DNA from: Gemmatimonadota bacterium
GTDB lineage: Bacteria > Gemmatimonadota > Gemmatimonadetes > Longimicrobiales > Gaopeijiaceae
Direction of reading: 5' to 3'
NCBI GenBank assembly: GCA_022822325.1
Contig: JAJEBW010000005.1
Location: 1-64,000, forward strand
Length of the DNA stretch: 64,000 nucleotides
Shown here: piece by piece, positions 31,432 to 40,894 of the stretch
Numbering within the stretch: position 1 is the stretch's first letter
Layout of the letters: every line of letters begins with the position of its first letter
Made by a program: the position numbers and the translations under genes
Notes under the pieces: generated by a model
What the model was told of the DNA's origin: nothing
Databases searched by the model: none
What the model saw: the letters and a program-made list of their open reading frames with translations, nothing else

Positions 31432-31498
31432 CCGGCCCCTGCGCGGGCCGGCCCGGATGGCAACCGCACGAGCAAGGCGCGCGCGCACCCCCTCTGCG
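31432..31498 (+). repeat. Dispersed repeat family 1, copy B
   Basis: CCGGCCCCTGCGCGGGCCGGCCCGGATGGCAACCGCACGAGCAAGGCGCGCGCGCACCCC. Confidence 0.85.
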
Positions 31499-31656
31499 AA
31501 TCACACCGCCTCGCCCACGAGGGTCGATTGCGACCGCGCGCAACCCCCCCGCCAACCCCCGGCCTCGCCGGCACGGGTCGGTCCCCGCTGCAAGTGGCCG
31601 CAAAAAATGCGATATCGCGCAGACCCGTCCCGCCCGACGGTGTTAGCTTCACCGCC

Positions 31657-32100
31657 ATGCCCACCTACGAATATCGATGCGGCTGCGGCCGCGAGTTCGA
31701 GACCTTTCAGCGGATGAGCGATCCGCCCGTGGCGTCCTGCCCGGATTGCGGCGCGGAGGCCGAGCGGCTCATCTCGGGGGGCGCCGGACTGCTTTTTCGC
31801 GGCGAGGGATTCTACATCACCGACCACCGCTCGGAGGACTATCGGAAGCGGGCGCGCGAGGAGAGCGGGGGGGGCGAGGCGGATGCGAAGAAAGGGGCGC
31901 GCGGCGAGAAGGGCGCGAAGAAGGCGGACGCGGGGAAGGGCGATGGTGCGAAGGGGGCCGGAGCCTCCGGGAGGGAAGCCGGGAAGGGCGGGGGAGGGAA
32001 GGGGACGGGCGCCGCGGGCGCGGCCGGAACGGGTGGACGGAGAGGGGACGGCGGGGGGCGCGGGGGACGGGCGCCGGGGAATGGCAAGGGCGGGGGCTGA
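31657..32100 (+). CDS. FmdB-family zinc-ribbon protein with long Gly/Lys-rich low-complexity tail
   Basis: MPTYEYRCGCGREFETFQRMSDPPVASCPDCGAEAERLISG; tail of about 75 aa rich in GKGG, GAKG, GRGG. Confidence 0.88.
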   Translation: MPTYEYRCGCGREFETFQRMSDPPVASCPDCGAEAERLISGGAGLLFRGEGFYITDHRSEDYRKRAREESGGGEADAKKGARGEKGAKKADAGKGDGAKGAGASGREAGKGGGGKGTGAAGAAGTGGRRGDGGGRGGRAPGNGKGGG

Positions 32101-32106
32101 CCGGCG

Positions 32107-33918
32107 ATGGCGAGAGCGGACAAGCGAAGCGGGGATCGGTCCGCGGGCGCGATCGGCGAGGTGGTGACCCGGGCGCTCAGGCGCGCGGCGGCCGATCTGG
32201 GGGCGCCGGGGGCGGACTTTCGGCTGGAGCGGCCACGGGATTCGAGTCATGGCGATCTGGCCTCGAACATCGCCCTGGCGCTGGCCTCGAAGCTGCGGCG
32301 TCCCCCGCGCGAAATCGCCCTGGCGCTGGCCGCGAAGCTGGAGGGGACCGCGGGGGTGCGCGCGGTCGAGGTGGCCGGGCCGGGGTTCCTCAACTTCCGC
32401 CTGGAGGCCGCGGTGGTGGGCGGCGCCGTGCGGACGATTCTTCGGGCCGGGGCGGACTACGGTCGCAGCGACGAGGGAGCGGGCCGCCGCATCATGGTGG
32501 AGTTCGTTTCGGCCAACCCGACCGGACCGCTGCACCTGGGGCATGGCCGCCAGGCCGCGCTGGGCGACGCGATCGCCTCGCTCCTGGAGTGGTCCGGGTG
32601 GCGCGTGCACCGCGAGTTCTACTTCAACGACGCCGGGGCCCAGATCGACCGCCTGGCCGAGAGCGTTTGGGCGCGCTGCCGGCAGCGGTCGGGGCGGGAT
32701 GCGCGGATTCCCGAGGGCGGCTACCACGGCGAGTACGTCACGGATATTGCCGCGGCATTTCTGGAGGAGCGGCGGGGACGGCGGGCGTCGCCGGGGGAGG
32801 CGCGGCTGGAGAGCGAGTCGACGGAAGCGCCGGGGGAAGAGACCGGACAGGCGCGCGCGGGAGACCCCACCTCGGGTGATTTGGATTCTCTGCGCGACTT
32901 CGCCGTGCGGACGCTGCGCGACGGACAGAAGCGCGACCTCGCCGCCTTCCGCGTCCGCTTCGACGAGTTCTACCCCGAGACCCGGCTTTACAGCGACGGC
33001 CGCGTCGCCGCCACCATCCGCGCGCTCGACGAGACCGGACTCACCCGCATGGAGGGCGGCGCCAAGTGGCTCGAGACCACGCGCTACGGCGACCAGAAGG
33101 ACCGCGTGATGGTCAAGAGCGACGGTTCGCCAACCTATTTCCTGCCCGACGTCGCCTACCACATGACGAAGTGGGAGCGCGGATTTCGCCATGTCGTCAA
33201 TGTGCAGGGCGCCGATCACCACAGCACGGTGGACCGGGTGCGCGCCGGACTGCAGGCGCTGGGACGGCCGGCGGGCTACCCCGAGTACGTGTTGCACCAG
33301 ATGGTGACGGTCGTGCGCGGCGGCGCGGAAGTTCGCTTCTCCAAGCGCGCGGGCTCCTACACGACTCTGGCCGAGCTGGTGGCGGAGGTGGGAACCGACG
33401 TTGCCCGCTACTTCTTCCTCATGCGGCGCCCGGAGGCCCACCTCGCCTTCGATCTGGAGCTGGCGCTCGACCAGTCGGACCGCAATCCGGTCTACAAGGT
33501 CCAGTACGCCCACGCGCGACTCTGCCGGATCCAGCTTCGGGCCGGCCGCCAGTTCGGCGACGACCCCGCCTTTGCGGCCGACGCCGATCCATCCCTCCTC
33601 CGCACCCCCCTGGAGCGGGAGGTCAGCAATCAACTGGCCGAGTTCCCCGGCTTCCTGCGCCGCGCCGCCGCCGCCCGCGCTCCCCACCTGGTCTGCGACT
33701 ACCTGGAGCGGACCGCGGGACTGGTCAACTCCTGGTACCAGGCCGGCCACCCCCTGCGCGATCCCCGGCAACGGGCGCTGGTCGCGGACGACGATCTGCG
33801 CGCGGCCCGCCTGGCGCTGGTCGGCGCGGCCCGGATCGTGCTCGCCAACGGGCTGGCCCTCCTCGGTCTCGACGCCCCCGAACGCATGGTGCGCGATGGC
33901 GATTCTGGCGATCGGTAG
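32107..33918 (+). CDS. argS: Arginyl-tRNA synthetase
   Basis: VEFVSANPTGPLHLGHGRQAALGDAIASLLEWSGWRVHREFYFNDAGAQI, SDGSPTYFLPDVAYHMTKWERGF, SKRAGSYTTLAELV. Confidence 0.97.
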   Translation: MARADKRSGDRSAGAIGEVVTRALRRAAADLGAPGADFRLERPRDSSHGDLASNIALALASKLRRPPREIALALAAKLEGTAGVRAVEVAGPGFLNFRLEAAVVGGAVRTILRAGADYGRSDEGAGRRIMVEFVSANPTGPLHLGHGRQAALGDAIASLLEWSGWRVHREFYFNDAGAQIDRLAESVWARCRQRSGRDARIPEGGYHGEYVTDIAAAFLEERRGRRASPGEARLESESTEAPGEETGQARAGDPTSGDLDSLRDFAVRTLRDGQKRDLAAFRVRFDEFYPETRLYSDGRVAATIRALDETGLTRMEGGAKWLETTRYGDQKDRVMVKSDGSPTYFLPDVAYHMTKWERGFRHVVNVQGADHHSTVDRVRAGLQALGRPAGYPEYVLHQMVTVVRGGAEVRFSKRAGSYTTLAELVAEVGTDVARYFFLMRRPEAHLAFDLELALDQSDRNPVYKVQYAHARLCRIQLRAGRQFGDDPAFAADADPSLLRTPLEREVSNQLAEFPGFLRRAAAARAPHLVCDYLERTAGLVNSWYQAGHPLRDPRQRALVADDDLRAARLALVGAARIVLANGLALLGLDAPERMVRDGDSGDR

Positions 33919-34885
33919 CGTCGCGATCGACACGGTGGAGACTCCGCGCGGCCGCGCCGAGCGGGTGATCGGCGGCTCGGCCACCTTCTTCAGCGCGGCG
34001 GCCTCGTTCGTCGCTCCGGTGCGCGTCGTGGCCGTCGTGGGCGACGACTACCCCCTGGAGCGGCTGCGCTTCCTGACCGAGCGGGGCTCCGGCGCGGACG
34101 TCGCCGAGGGCGGCCCGAGCGTCGACCTGAGCGGCATCGAGCGGCGTCCAGGCGAGAGCTTCTTCTGGGCGGGGCGCTACAGCGAGGACTTCCGCACCCG
34201 CGAAACGCTCGAGACCCGGCTGGGCGTCTTCGCCGACTTCGATCCGGTGGTTCCGGCTTCCTTCCTCGATTCGAAGGTCGTCTTCCTGGGGAACATCGAC
34301 CCCGTTCTTCAGAACCGCGTCCTGGACCAGATTCCCGCGCCCGGCCTGGTGGCCGCCGACACGATGAACTTCTGGATCGAGGGCTCGCGGCCCGCGCTGC
34401 TGCGATTGCTCGAGCGCGTCGACCTGCTCTTCGTGAACGACGAGGAGGCGCTTCAACTCTCCGGCGAAGCGACCCTTTTGCGGGCGGCGCTATGGATTCG
34501 CCGGCGGGGTCCTCGAGTCGTCGTGGTGAAGCGGGGAGAGGATGGCGCGGAGGTCTTCGCGGGCGATGGGCGCCTGTCCTGTCCCGGATTCCCGGTGCGG
34601 CGCGTGATCGATCCCACGGGGGCGGGGGACGCCTTCGCGGGCGGATTCATGAGCCAGGTCCACCGTCTTGGGACGCACGGCGCATATTCCCCTGAAGAAG
34701 TGGATTCCAGGCTTCGCCGTTTGCCCGACCAGGCGGTGGCCTTCGAATCGCCTCTGGCGCTCGGAGCGGCGATGGGATCGCTTGCGGTGGAAGGATTCTC
34801 GGTCGACCGGTTTCGCGACCGCGACGACGACGAATGGGGGCGGCGTTGGTCCGTCCTTGGCGAGACCATGCGGAAAAGCCCATGA
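33896..34885 (+). CDS. PfkB-family carbohydrate/nucleoside kinase
   Basis: GGSATFFSAAASFVAPVRVVAVVGDDYP, PGFPVRRVIDPTGAGDAFAGGFM. Confidence 0.92.
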   Translation: MAILAIGSVAIDTVETPRGRAERVIGGSATFFSAAASFVAPVRVVAVVGDDYPLERLRFLTERGSGADVAEGGPSVDLSGIERRPGESFFWAGRYSEDFRTRETLETRLGVFADFDPVVPASFLDSKVVFLGNIDPVLQNRVLDQIPAPGLVAADTMNFWIEGSRPALLRLLERVDLLFVNDEEALQLSGEATLLRAALWIRRRGPRVVVVKRGEDGAEVFAGDGRLSCPGFPVRRVIDPTGAGDAFAGGFMSQVHRLGTHGAYSPEEVDSRLRRLPDQAVAFESPLALGAAMGSLAVEGFSVDRFRDRDDDEWGRRWSVLGETMRKSP

Positions 34886-35943
34886 CCCCAGGCAACGATT
34901 CCCTCACCTACCGGCAGGCCGGCGTCGATCTGGATGCGGCCGAGCGGGCCAAGCGCGCCTTCGCTCCCCTCCTGGCCGCCGCGAGCGACGAGCGCACCCT
35001 CACCGGACTCGGCGCCTTCGGCGGGCTGTACAGCGTTCCCGGGGGATTGGATCGTCCGGTCCTGGCGGCCAGCGCCGACGGCGTCGGCACCAAGCTCAAG
35101 GTCGCCTTCCTCGCCGGCCGGCACGACACGATCGGCCAGGACCTGGTCAACCACTGCGTGAACGACATCCTCGTGCAGGGCGCCCGTCCCCTCTTCTTCC
35201 TCGACTACCTGGCGACCGGGCAACTGGACGAAGGCGTCGCGGCCGAGGTCGTGGGCGGCGTCGCGCGGGCGTGCCGCGAGAACGGCTGCGCGCTGCTGGG
35301 GGGCGAGACCGCCGAGATGCCCGATTTCTACGCCGCGGGCGAATACGACCTGGCCGGATTCGTGGTCGGGGTGGTGGAGCGCGACCGGATCGTCGATGGA
35401 TCGCGCGCGCGTCCCGGCGACCGCCTGATCGGGCTCCGCTCCTCGGGCCTGCACACCAATGGCTACACCCTGGCCCGCGCGATCGTCTTCGACCGCATGG
35501 GGCTGGGTGCGGCCGATCCCTTTCCCGGCGAAGATGCCACCGCGGCCGAGGTCCTGCTGCGCGTCCATCGCTCCTACCTGCCGATGACGCTGCCGCTCCT
35601 GGAAGACGGCCTGGTGCGGGGAATGGCGCATGTGACGGGGGGTGGAATCGAGGGGAATCTGCCGCGCGCCCTGCCCGATGGCGCCGGGGCGCGGATCGAC
35701 TGCGGTTCGTGGCGGCCGCCGAATGTGTTTCGTCGGCTGGCCCGGGCGGGGAGGGTGGCGCCGCGCGAGATGTACCGGGTCTTCAACATGGGCGTGGGGA
35801 TGATCCTGGTGGTCGCGCCGGAGGACGAGGAGGCCGTGCTGGGGGCGGTGGGCGGGGAGGGGTGGACGATGGGGGAGGTGGTGGCGGGGGAGGGGGCGAG
35901 GTTGGCGGGGATCGGGGCCGAAGGGGGCGATTCGGATGGGTAG
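34882..35943 (+). CDS. purM: Phosphoribosylformylglycinamidine cyclo-ligase
   Basis: LAASADGVGTKLKVAFLAGRHDTIGQDLVNHCVNDILVQGARPLFFLDYLATG, ALLGGETAEMP, VTGGGIEGNLPRALP. Confidence 0.97.
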   Translation: MTPGNDSLTYRQAGVDLDAAERAKRAFAPLLAAASDERTLTGLGAFGGLYSVPGGLDRPVLAASADGVGTKLKVAFLAGRHDTIGQDLVNHCVNDILVQGARPLFFLDYLATGQLDEGVAAEVVGGVARACRENGCALLGGETAEMPDFYAAGEYDLAGFVVGVVERDRIVDGSRARPGDRLIGLRSSGLHTNGYTLARAIVFDRMGLGAADPFPGEDATAAEVLLRVHRSYLPMTLPLLEDGLVRGMAHVTGGGIEGNLPRALPDGAGARIDCGSWRPPNVFRRLARAGRVAPREMYRVFNMGVGMILVVAPEDEEAVLGAVGGEGWTMGEVVAGEGARLAGIGAEGGDSDG

Positions 35944-36982
35944 GGGGGAAGGGGGGCGGGGCGGGAACGGATGGTTGCCGGGTGGCGGGGGCCGCCCGGG
36001 CTGGCTGTCCGGCGCGTTGCTGGGGATGGCGCTGGCCATGGCGTGGAATGGCGCCGGCGCGGCCGCGGCGCAGTCGCTGGAGGAACGCTCCGACCGAGTG
36101 GAGGGTGTGGCCGAGCTCGCCGCCGCGTGCGACGGGGGGCGCTCGGCGCTGCGGGCCACCTGCCGGGAGCTTTCGCTGGCGGTGATGTCCGTGCAGCGCG
36201 CGGCGGGACTCCTCGCGGCGCTGGGAAGCGACGTTCCCGGCACCTCCAGCACCCACGGCCGCCGCCTCGGGCTGGCTCCGCGCGTCGGGGTCTCGCTTTC
36301 CGCGTCGGCGCTGCGCTTCAGTCTTCCCGACGTCTCGGGCCGGACCGCCGGAGCGCTCGCCGAATCCGACGCGGCCACCCTCGCCGGACTCAGGGCCACC
36401 GCGGTCGCGGGCCTTCTCGACGGCTTCGGCTTCGGGCCGGGCGTCGGCGGAATCCTCTCGCTCGACCTGATCGGATCCTACGCGATCGCCCGGTTTCCCA
36501 CCGACAAAGGGCTGTCCTCGTCGGGATCCGCCGTGGGTTTGGGGGCGCGGGTCGGCGTCCTGCGCGAGTCCTTCACCTTGCCGGGGATCTCCGTGGCCGC
36601 CACCCGCAGCTGGCACACCGAGATCGAGCTCGGCGACGACCGGACCCCCGGCGCCGCCTCCACCTCGCTGACCGTCTCCTCGCTGCGCGCGACCGCCGGC
36701 AAGAACTGGTTTGTGATCGGGGTGATGGGCGGCGTCGGATGGGACCGCTACGAGGGCGATGCCCGGCTCCGCGCGGGGTCCGGCGGCGATCACTCCGGGC
36801 GGGTGGCCTCGGAGCGGATCCTCTACTTCGCCAGCGGCTGGTTCAACTTCCTCATCACCCGCTTCTCGGTGGAGGCGGGGCTGGCGGAGGGGAACCGGGA
36901 TCCCTTTCAGAGCCGCGCCGGGGCCTTCGATCCGGCCGAACGGAGCTGGTTCGCTTCCGCCGCGCTGCGGGTGACCCTCTGA
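35936..36982 (+). CDS. Hypothetical secreted protein (probable outer-membrane barrel)
   Basis: Signal peptide (LLGMALAMAWNGAGAAAAQS), beta-rich C-terminus ending RSWFASAALRVTL. Confidence 0.65.
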   Translation: MGRGEGGRGGNGWLPGGGGRPGWLSGALLGMALAMAWNGAGAAAAQSLEERSDRVEGVAELAAACDGGRSALRATCRELSLAVMSVQRAAGLLAALGSDVPGTSSTHGRRLGLAPRVGVSLSASALRFSLPDVSGRTAGALAESDAATLAGLRATAVAGLLDGFGFGPGVGGILSLDLIGSYAIARFPTDKGLSSSGSAVGLGARVGVLRESFTLPGISVAATRSWHTEIELGDDRTPGAASTSLTVSSLRATAGKNWFVIGVMGGVGWDRYEGDARLRAGSGGDHSGRVASERILYFASGWFNFLITRFSVEAGLAEGNRDPFQSRAGAFDPAERSWFASAALRVTL

Positions 36983-36996
36983 CCGGGCCCGTTCCG

Positions 36997-38151
36997 ATGA
37001 GCCCCGTCCTGAACGACTTCGACCGGCGGTGCCTCCGGCGCGCCATCGAGATCGGGCGTCGCGGCTGGGGACGGGTTCATCCGAATCCCATGGTCGGCGC
37101 GGTCGTTGCGCGCGCGGGCCGCATTGCGAGCGAGGGGTGGCACGAGGAACACGGTGGCCCGCATGCCGAGATCGTCGCGCTGAAGCGAATCCCCGATGCC
37201 GCCGGAGCGACCCTCTACTCCAGCCTGGAACCGTGCGCGCACCGGGGGAAGACGCCGCCCTGCGCCGCGGCGATCGCAGAGGCCGGGATCGCGCGGGTGG
37301 TGTACTGGGCGGCCGAACCGGGGACGCGGGAGGGGGGCGGGGGGGAGTGGCTGCGGGGGCGGGGGGTGGAGGTGGAGGGACCTCTGGGGGAGGAGTCCGC
37401 ATGGCGGGCCGAAAACCCCTTCTTCTTCCACGGCCGCGGTGCCCGGCGACCGTACCTGGCGCTCAAGTTGGCCATGAGCCTTGACGGTTGCATTGCACCC
37501 CGGGGGGGCAGAAATGTCTGGCTGACGGGTCCGGCCGCGCGCGCGGAGGTGCATCGCCTGCGCGCCGGCTTTGACGCGCTGCTGGTCGGGGGCCGGACCT
37601 GGGAGGCCGACGATCCCCGGCTGACGGCAAGGGGTCCGCTGCTTCCGCGCATCCCCCCGCGAGGAGTGATCCTGGACCGGCGGGGCCGCGCGCAACCGGA
37701 GCTGCGGGTTCTGCAACCGAGGGATGGTCCTCGCCCCATCGTGGCGACCGCACCGGGCCGCGCGGTGGCGCTGCGGAATCGTTTGGGGGGCCGGGCCCGC
37801 GTCGTCGCCGTGCCGGAGGAGCCGGGGGGACTGGCGCTCGCGCCGCTGCTGGAGGCGCTGGCCGCGCTGGGGACGAAGACGGTCCTATGCGAGGGCGGGG
37901 GCGTCCTGGGGGCATCGCTTCTGGGCGCGGGTCTGGTCGACCGCCTCTATCTCTTTGCGGCGCCGGTCCTGGTCGGCGCGGGCGGCGCTCCGGCCTTTCC
38001 GGCGGGAACCGTTCTCGGGGAAGGGTGGCGGCCTCGCCTCGATCCGGTGAAATTCGGACGCGATACCCTTGTCGTCCTCGACCGGGATCGTTCATTCGAT
38101 TCGGCCCCCCCGGGCGCGAATCCCGAAGTTCCCCACCCGCAACCGGCCTGA
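36997..38151 (+). CDS. ribD: Bifunctional diaminohydroxyphosphoribosylaminopyrimidine deaminase / reductase
   Basis: NPMVGAVVARAGRIASEGWHEEHGGPHAEIVALK, LYSSLEPCAHRGKTPPCAAAI, ALKLAMSLDGCIA. Confidence 0.96.
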   Translation: MSPVLNDFDRRCLRRAIEIGRRGWGRVHPNPMVGAVVARAGRIASEGWHEEHGGPHAEIVALKRIPDAAGATLYSSLEPCAHRGKTPPCAAAIAEAGIARVVYWAAEPGTREGGGGEWLRGRGVEVEGPLGEESAWRAENPFFFHGRGARRPYLALKLAMSLDGCIAPRGGRNVWLTGPAARAEVHRLRAGFDALLVGGRTWEADDPRLTARGPLLPRIPPRGVILDRRGRAQPELRVLQPRDGPRPIVATAPGRAVALRNRLGGRARVVAVPEEPGGLALAPLLEALAALGTKTVLCEGGGVLGASLLGAGLVDRLYLFAAPVLVGAGGAPAFPAGTVLGEGWRPRLDPVKFGRDTLVVLDRDRSFDSAPPGANPEVPHPQPA

Positions 38152-38163
38152 CCGGAACCAGCC

Positions 38164-38760
38164 ATGTTCACCGGAATCGTGGAGGCGGTGGGCGAGGTCG
38201 CCTCGATCGCGGAAGCCGACCGCGGCCGCACCGTCGTCATTGCCGCCCCCTTCGCCGACGAGTTGCGGCGCGGCCAGTCGGTCGCGGTCGACGGCGCCTG
38301 CCTGACCGCGGCAAGGATCGATTCCTCCACCTTCACCGTCGATGTCGCCTCCTCCACCCTGGAGCGCACCACCGCCTCCGCCTGGCGGAAGGGCACGCCG
38401 GTCAATCTGGAACGCGCCGCGCGTCTCGGCGACCGTCTCGACGGCCACCTGGTCCAGGGACATGTGGACGGAACCGCCCTCCTCTCGGCTCGCCGCCGCG
38501 CCGGCGCGACCCGGCTCCTGGACTTCACCCTCCCGGACGCGGTATTCTCGACGACGATTCCGCACGGCTCGATCGCGCTCAATGGCGTGAGCCTCACCGT
38601 CAACCGGCTGCGGCCCCCGGCGGTCTGCCAGGTGGCGATCGTTCCCCATACCTGGGAGCACACCAACCTGTCGCAACTGGAGAGGGGACAACGCGTCAAC
38701 GTGGAGGCCGATCTGATCGGCAAATACCTCCGGCGCATCCTGGAGACCCATGACCTTTGA
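38164..38760 (+). CDS. ribE: Riboflavin synthase alpha chain
   Basis: MFTGIVEAVGEV, AVDGACLTAARI, GHLVQGHVDGTA, IALNGVSLTVN. Confidence 0.96.
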   Translation: MFTGIVEAVGEVASIAEADRGRTVVIAAPFADELRRGQSVAVDGACLTAARIDSSTFTVDVASSTLERTTASAWRKGTPVNLERAARLGDRLDGHLVQGHVDGTALLSARRRAGATRLLDFTLPDAVFSTTIPHGSIALNGVSLTVNRLRPPAVCQVAIVPHTWEHTNLSQLERGQRVNVEADLIGKYLRRILETHDL

Positions 38761-39925
38761 CTCCGTGCCCGGCGCGATCCGGGACATCGCCGAGGGAAAG
38801 CTCGTCATCGTGGCCGACGACGAGGATCGCGAGAACGAAGGCGACCTCGTATGCGCCGCCGACCGCATCACCCCCGGGCTGATCAACTTCATGACCAAGT
38901 TCGGCCGCGGCCTGATCTGCGTCGCCCTCACCCCGGAGCGCGCCGACGCCCTCGAGCTGCCGCTCATGACCGAGCGCAACACCGATCCGCAGGGCACCGC
39001 CTTCACCGTCTCGGTCGATGCGCACCGCAGCTTCGGCGTCACCACCGGGATCTCGGCCCACGACCGGGCGCGCACCGTGCAGCTTCTGGCCGACCCCGAA
39101 TCGGCCCCGGAAGATCTGCGGCGGCCCGGTCACATCTTCCCGCTGCGGGCGCGCCGGGGGGGCGTGCTGCGCCGCGTGGGACAGACCGAGGCGGCGGTCG
39201 ATCTGGCGCGGCTGGCCGGACTCTCCCCGGCGGGCGTCATCTGCGAGATCCTCAACGAGGACGGAACGATGGCGCGCCGCTCGGAACTCGAGACGATGGC
39301 CCGCGAGCACAGCCTCCGCTTCATTACCGTCGAGCAGTTGGTGGCCTGGCGTCTGGCGCGGGAACGGCTCGTGCAGCGGGTGTCGGAGGCGCCGTTGCCG
39401 ACCCGGCTGGGCGCGTTCACCGCGATCGGCTACCGGACCGAGATCGACGACCGCGTGCACCTGGCGCTGGTGCGGGGAAAGGTCGGGGGAAGGGAGGACG
39501 TGCTGGTGCGGATGCACGCCGAGAATCCGCTGGCCGACGTCTTCGGGGCGGTTGGCGAGCCAGGAGAAGGCCTGCTGGCGGGGGCCATGGAACGGATCGC
39601 GGCCGAGGGCGAAGGGGTGATCGTGTATCTCCACCGGGACCGCTCGGGCGAACGGCTGCTGCGGCGGCTGGATGGGCTGGGGCGGGGGAAGCGAACGCGG
39701 CCCTTCGATTCGGCGGAGGCGAAGGCGGATCTCCCCGCGGCGGGGCAGACGCTGCGCGACTACGGGATCGGCGCCCAGATTCTCCTGGACCTGGGGCTCG
39801 GGACCGTGCGTCTTCTGACCAACAGCAAGCGCCATATCGTGGGACTGGATGGCTATGCGCTGCGCGTGACGGGACGGGTTCCGGTCGGCGAATCGGCGGT
39901 TGCGGCGGGGACCGGCCATGTCTGA
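38750..39925 (+). CDS. ribB: 3,4-dihydroxy-2-butanone 4-phosphate synthase fused to a degenerate GTP cyclohydrolase II-like domain (RibBX-like)
   Basis: N-terminus VIVADDEDRENEGDLVCAADRITPGLINFMTKFGRGLICVAL; C-terminal domain has HAENPLADVFGAV where GCH II has HSECLTGDxxxSLRCDCG. Confidence 0.93.
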   Translation: MTFDSVPGAIRDIAEGKLVIVADDEDRENEGDLVCAADRITPGLINFMTKFGRGLICVALTPERADALELPLMTERNTDPQGTAFTVSVDAHRSFGVTTGISAHDRARTVQLLADPESAPEDLRRPGHIFPLRARRGGVLRRVGQTEAAVDLARLAGLSPAGVICEILNEDGTMARRSELETMAREHSLRFITVEQLVAWRLARERLVQRVSEAPLPTRLGAFTAIGYRTEIDDRVHLALVRGKVGGREDVLVRMHAENPLADVFGAVGEPGEGLLAGAMERIAAEGEGVIVYLHRDRSGERLLRRLDGLGRGKRTRPFDSAEAKADLPAAGQTLRDYGIGAQILLDLGLGTVRLLTNSKRHIVGLDGYALRVTGRVPVGESAVAAGTGHV

Positions 39926-40424
39926 TCCGCGGGGTTCGGCCGCCTCCGCGCCGCGAGACGAATCCGGGTCCGGGGCGAGCGAAACCGGACCCGCGATCGT
40001 GCTCCTGGCGGCGAACTTCAACAACATGGTGACCGAGCGGCTCCTCGACGGGGCGCGCGCGCGGCTCCTGGCGGAAGGGGTGGAGGGGGACCGGATCTCG
40101 GTGCTGCGGGTGCCCGGCGCCTGGGATCTTCCGCAGGCGGCGCGGCGGGCCTGGCAGTCGGGGCGGTTCGATGCGATCATCGCGATCGGGTGCGTGATCC
40201 GGGGCGAGACCGCGCACTTCGACTACGTGGCCGGGAACGCCAGCGAGGGGCTCGGCCAGGTGGCGCTCGCAGCCGACATCCCCATCGTCTTCGGGGTGCT
40301 GACCACCGACAACGCGGAGCAGGCCCTGACGCGCGCCGATCCCCAGGGCGGCAACCGGGGCGCCGAGTTCGCCGAAGCGGCGCTGGCCATGGCGGCGCTC
40401 TACGACGGTCTTCGGCGAGGGTAG
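39918..40424 (+). CDS. ribH: 6,7-dimethyl-8-ribityllumazine synthase
   Basis: VPGAWDLPQAARRA, IAIGCVIRGETAHFDYVAGNASEGL, PIVFGVLTTDNAEQALTRA. Confidence 0.95.
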   Translation: MSDPRGSAASAPRDESGSGASETGPAIVLLAANFNNMVTERLLDGARARLLAEGVEGDRISVLRVPGAWDLPQAARRAWQSGRFDAIIAIGCVIRGETAHFDYVAGNASEGLGQVALAADIPIVFGVLTTDNAEQALTRADPQGGNRGAEFAEAALAMAALYDGLRRG

Positions 40425-40430
40425 CCGAGG

Positions 40431-40877
40431 GTGGCGGCCTCAGGACTGACGCCCCGGGAGCGACGCGATCGCAGCCGCTCGAGGGCCTGGTTCCTCCAGG
40501 TTCACTACCGCTGGGAAGCCGAGGGCGGCGAGGCCACCCTCATGGACGCGCTGCGCGAGACCTGTGCGCGACGGCTCGTTGCGCCCGCCCGGATTCCCTA
40601 TCTGCGCCTTCTGGCCACCGCCTTCACCGAGAACCGCGGCCCGGTGGAGGAAGCGATCTCTTCGTCTCTGGACAACTGGCGCATGGACCGACTCTCCGTG
40701 ATCGACCGGGGGATTCTGCGTCTGGGCGCCACCGAGATCCTCTTCATCGAGGGGCTGCCGGGGAAGGTGGCGATCCAGGAATCGGTGCGGCTGGCGGAGC
40801 AGTACGGCGGCAGCGAATCCCCCCGCTTCGTCAATGGGGTGCTCGACGCGGTCTTTCAGGCCGCGCGGGCACGCTGA
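40431..40877 (+). CDS. nusB: Transcription antitermination factor NusB, GTG start
   Basis: RSRAWFLQVHYRWE..., NWRMDRLSVIDRGILRLGATEILF, ESVRLAEQYGGSESPRFVNGVLDAV. Confidence 0.95.
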   Translation: MAASGLTPRERRDRSRSRAWFLQVHYRWEAEGGEATLMDALRETCARRLVAPARIPYLRLLATAFTENRGPVEEAISSSLDNWRMDRLSVIDRGILRLGATEILFIEGLPGKVAIQESVRLAEQYGGSESPRFVNGVLDAVFQAARAR

Positions 40878-40894
40878 CCGGAGCCCGGCCGCCG

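Noticed and set aside
36983-36996. FMN riboswitch before the rib genes, or SAM riboswitch before metK
   Set aside because: Only 14 nt separate the preceding gene from ribD and about 70 nt precede metK; no conserved riboswitch cores were visible.
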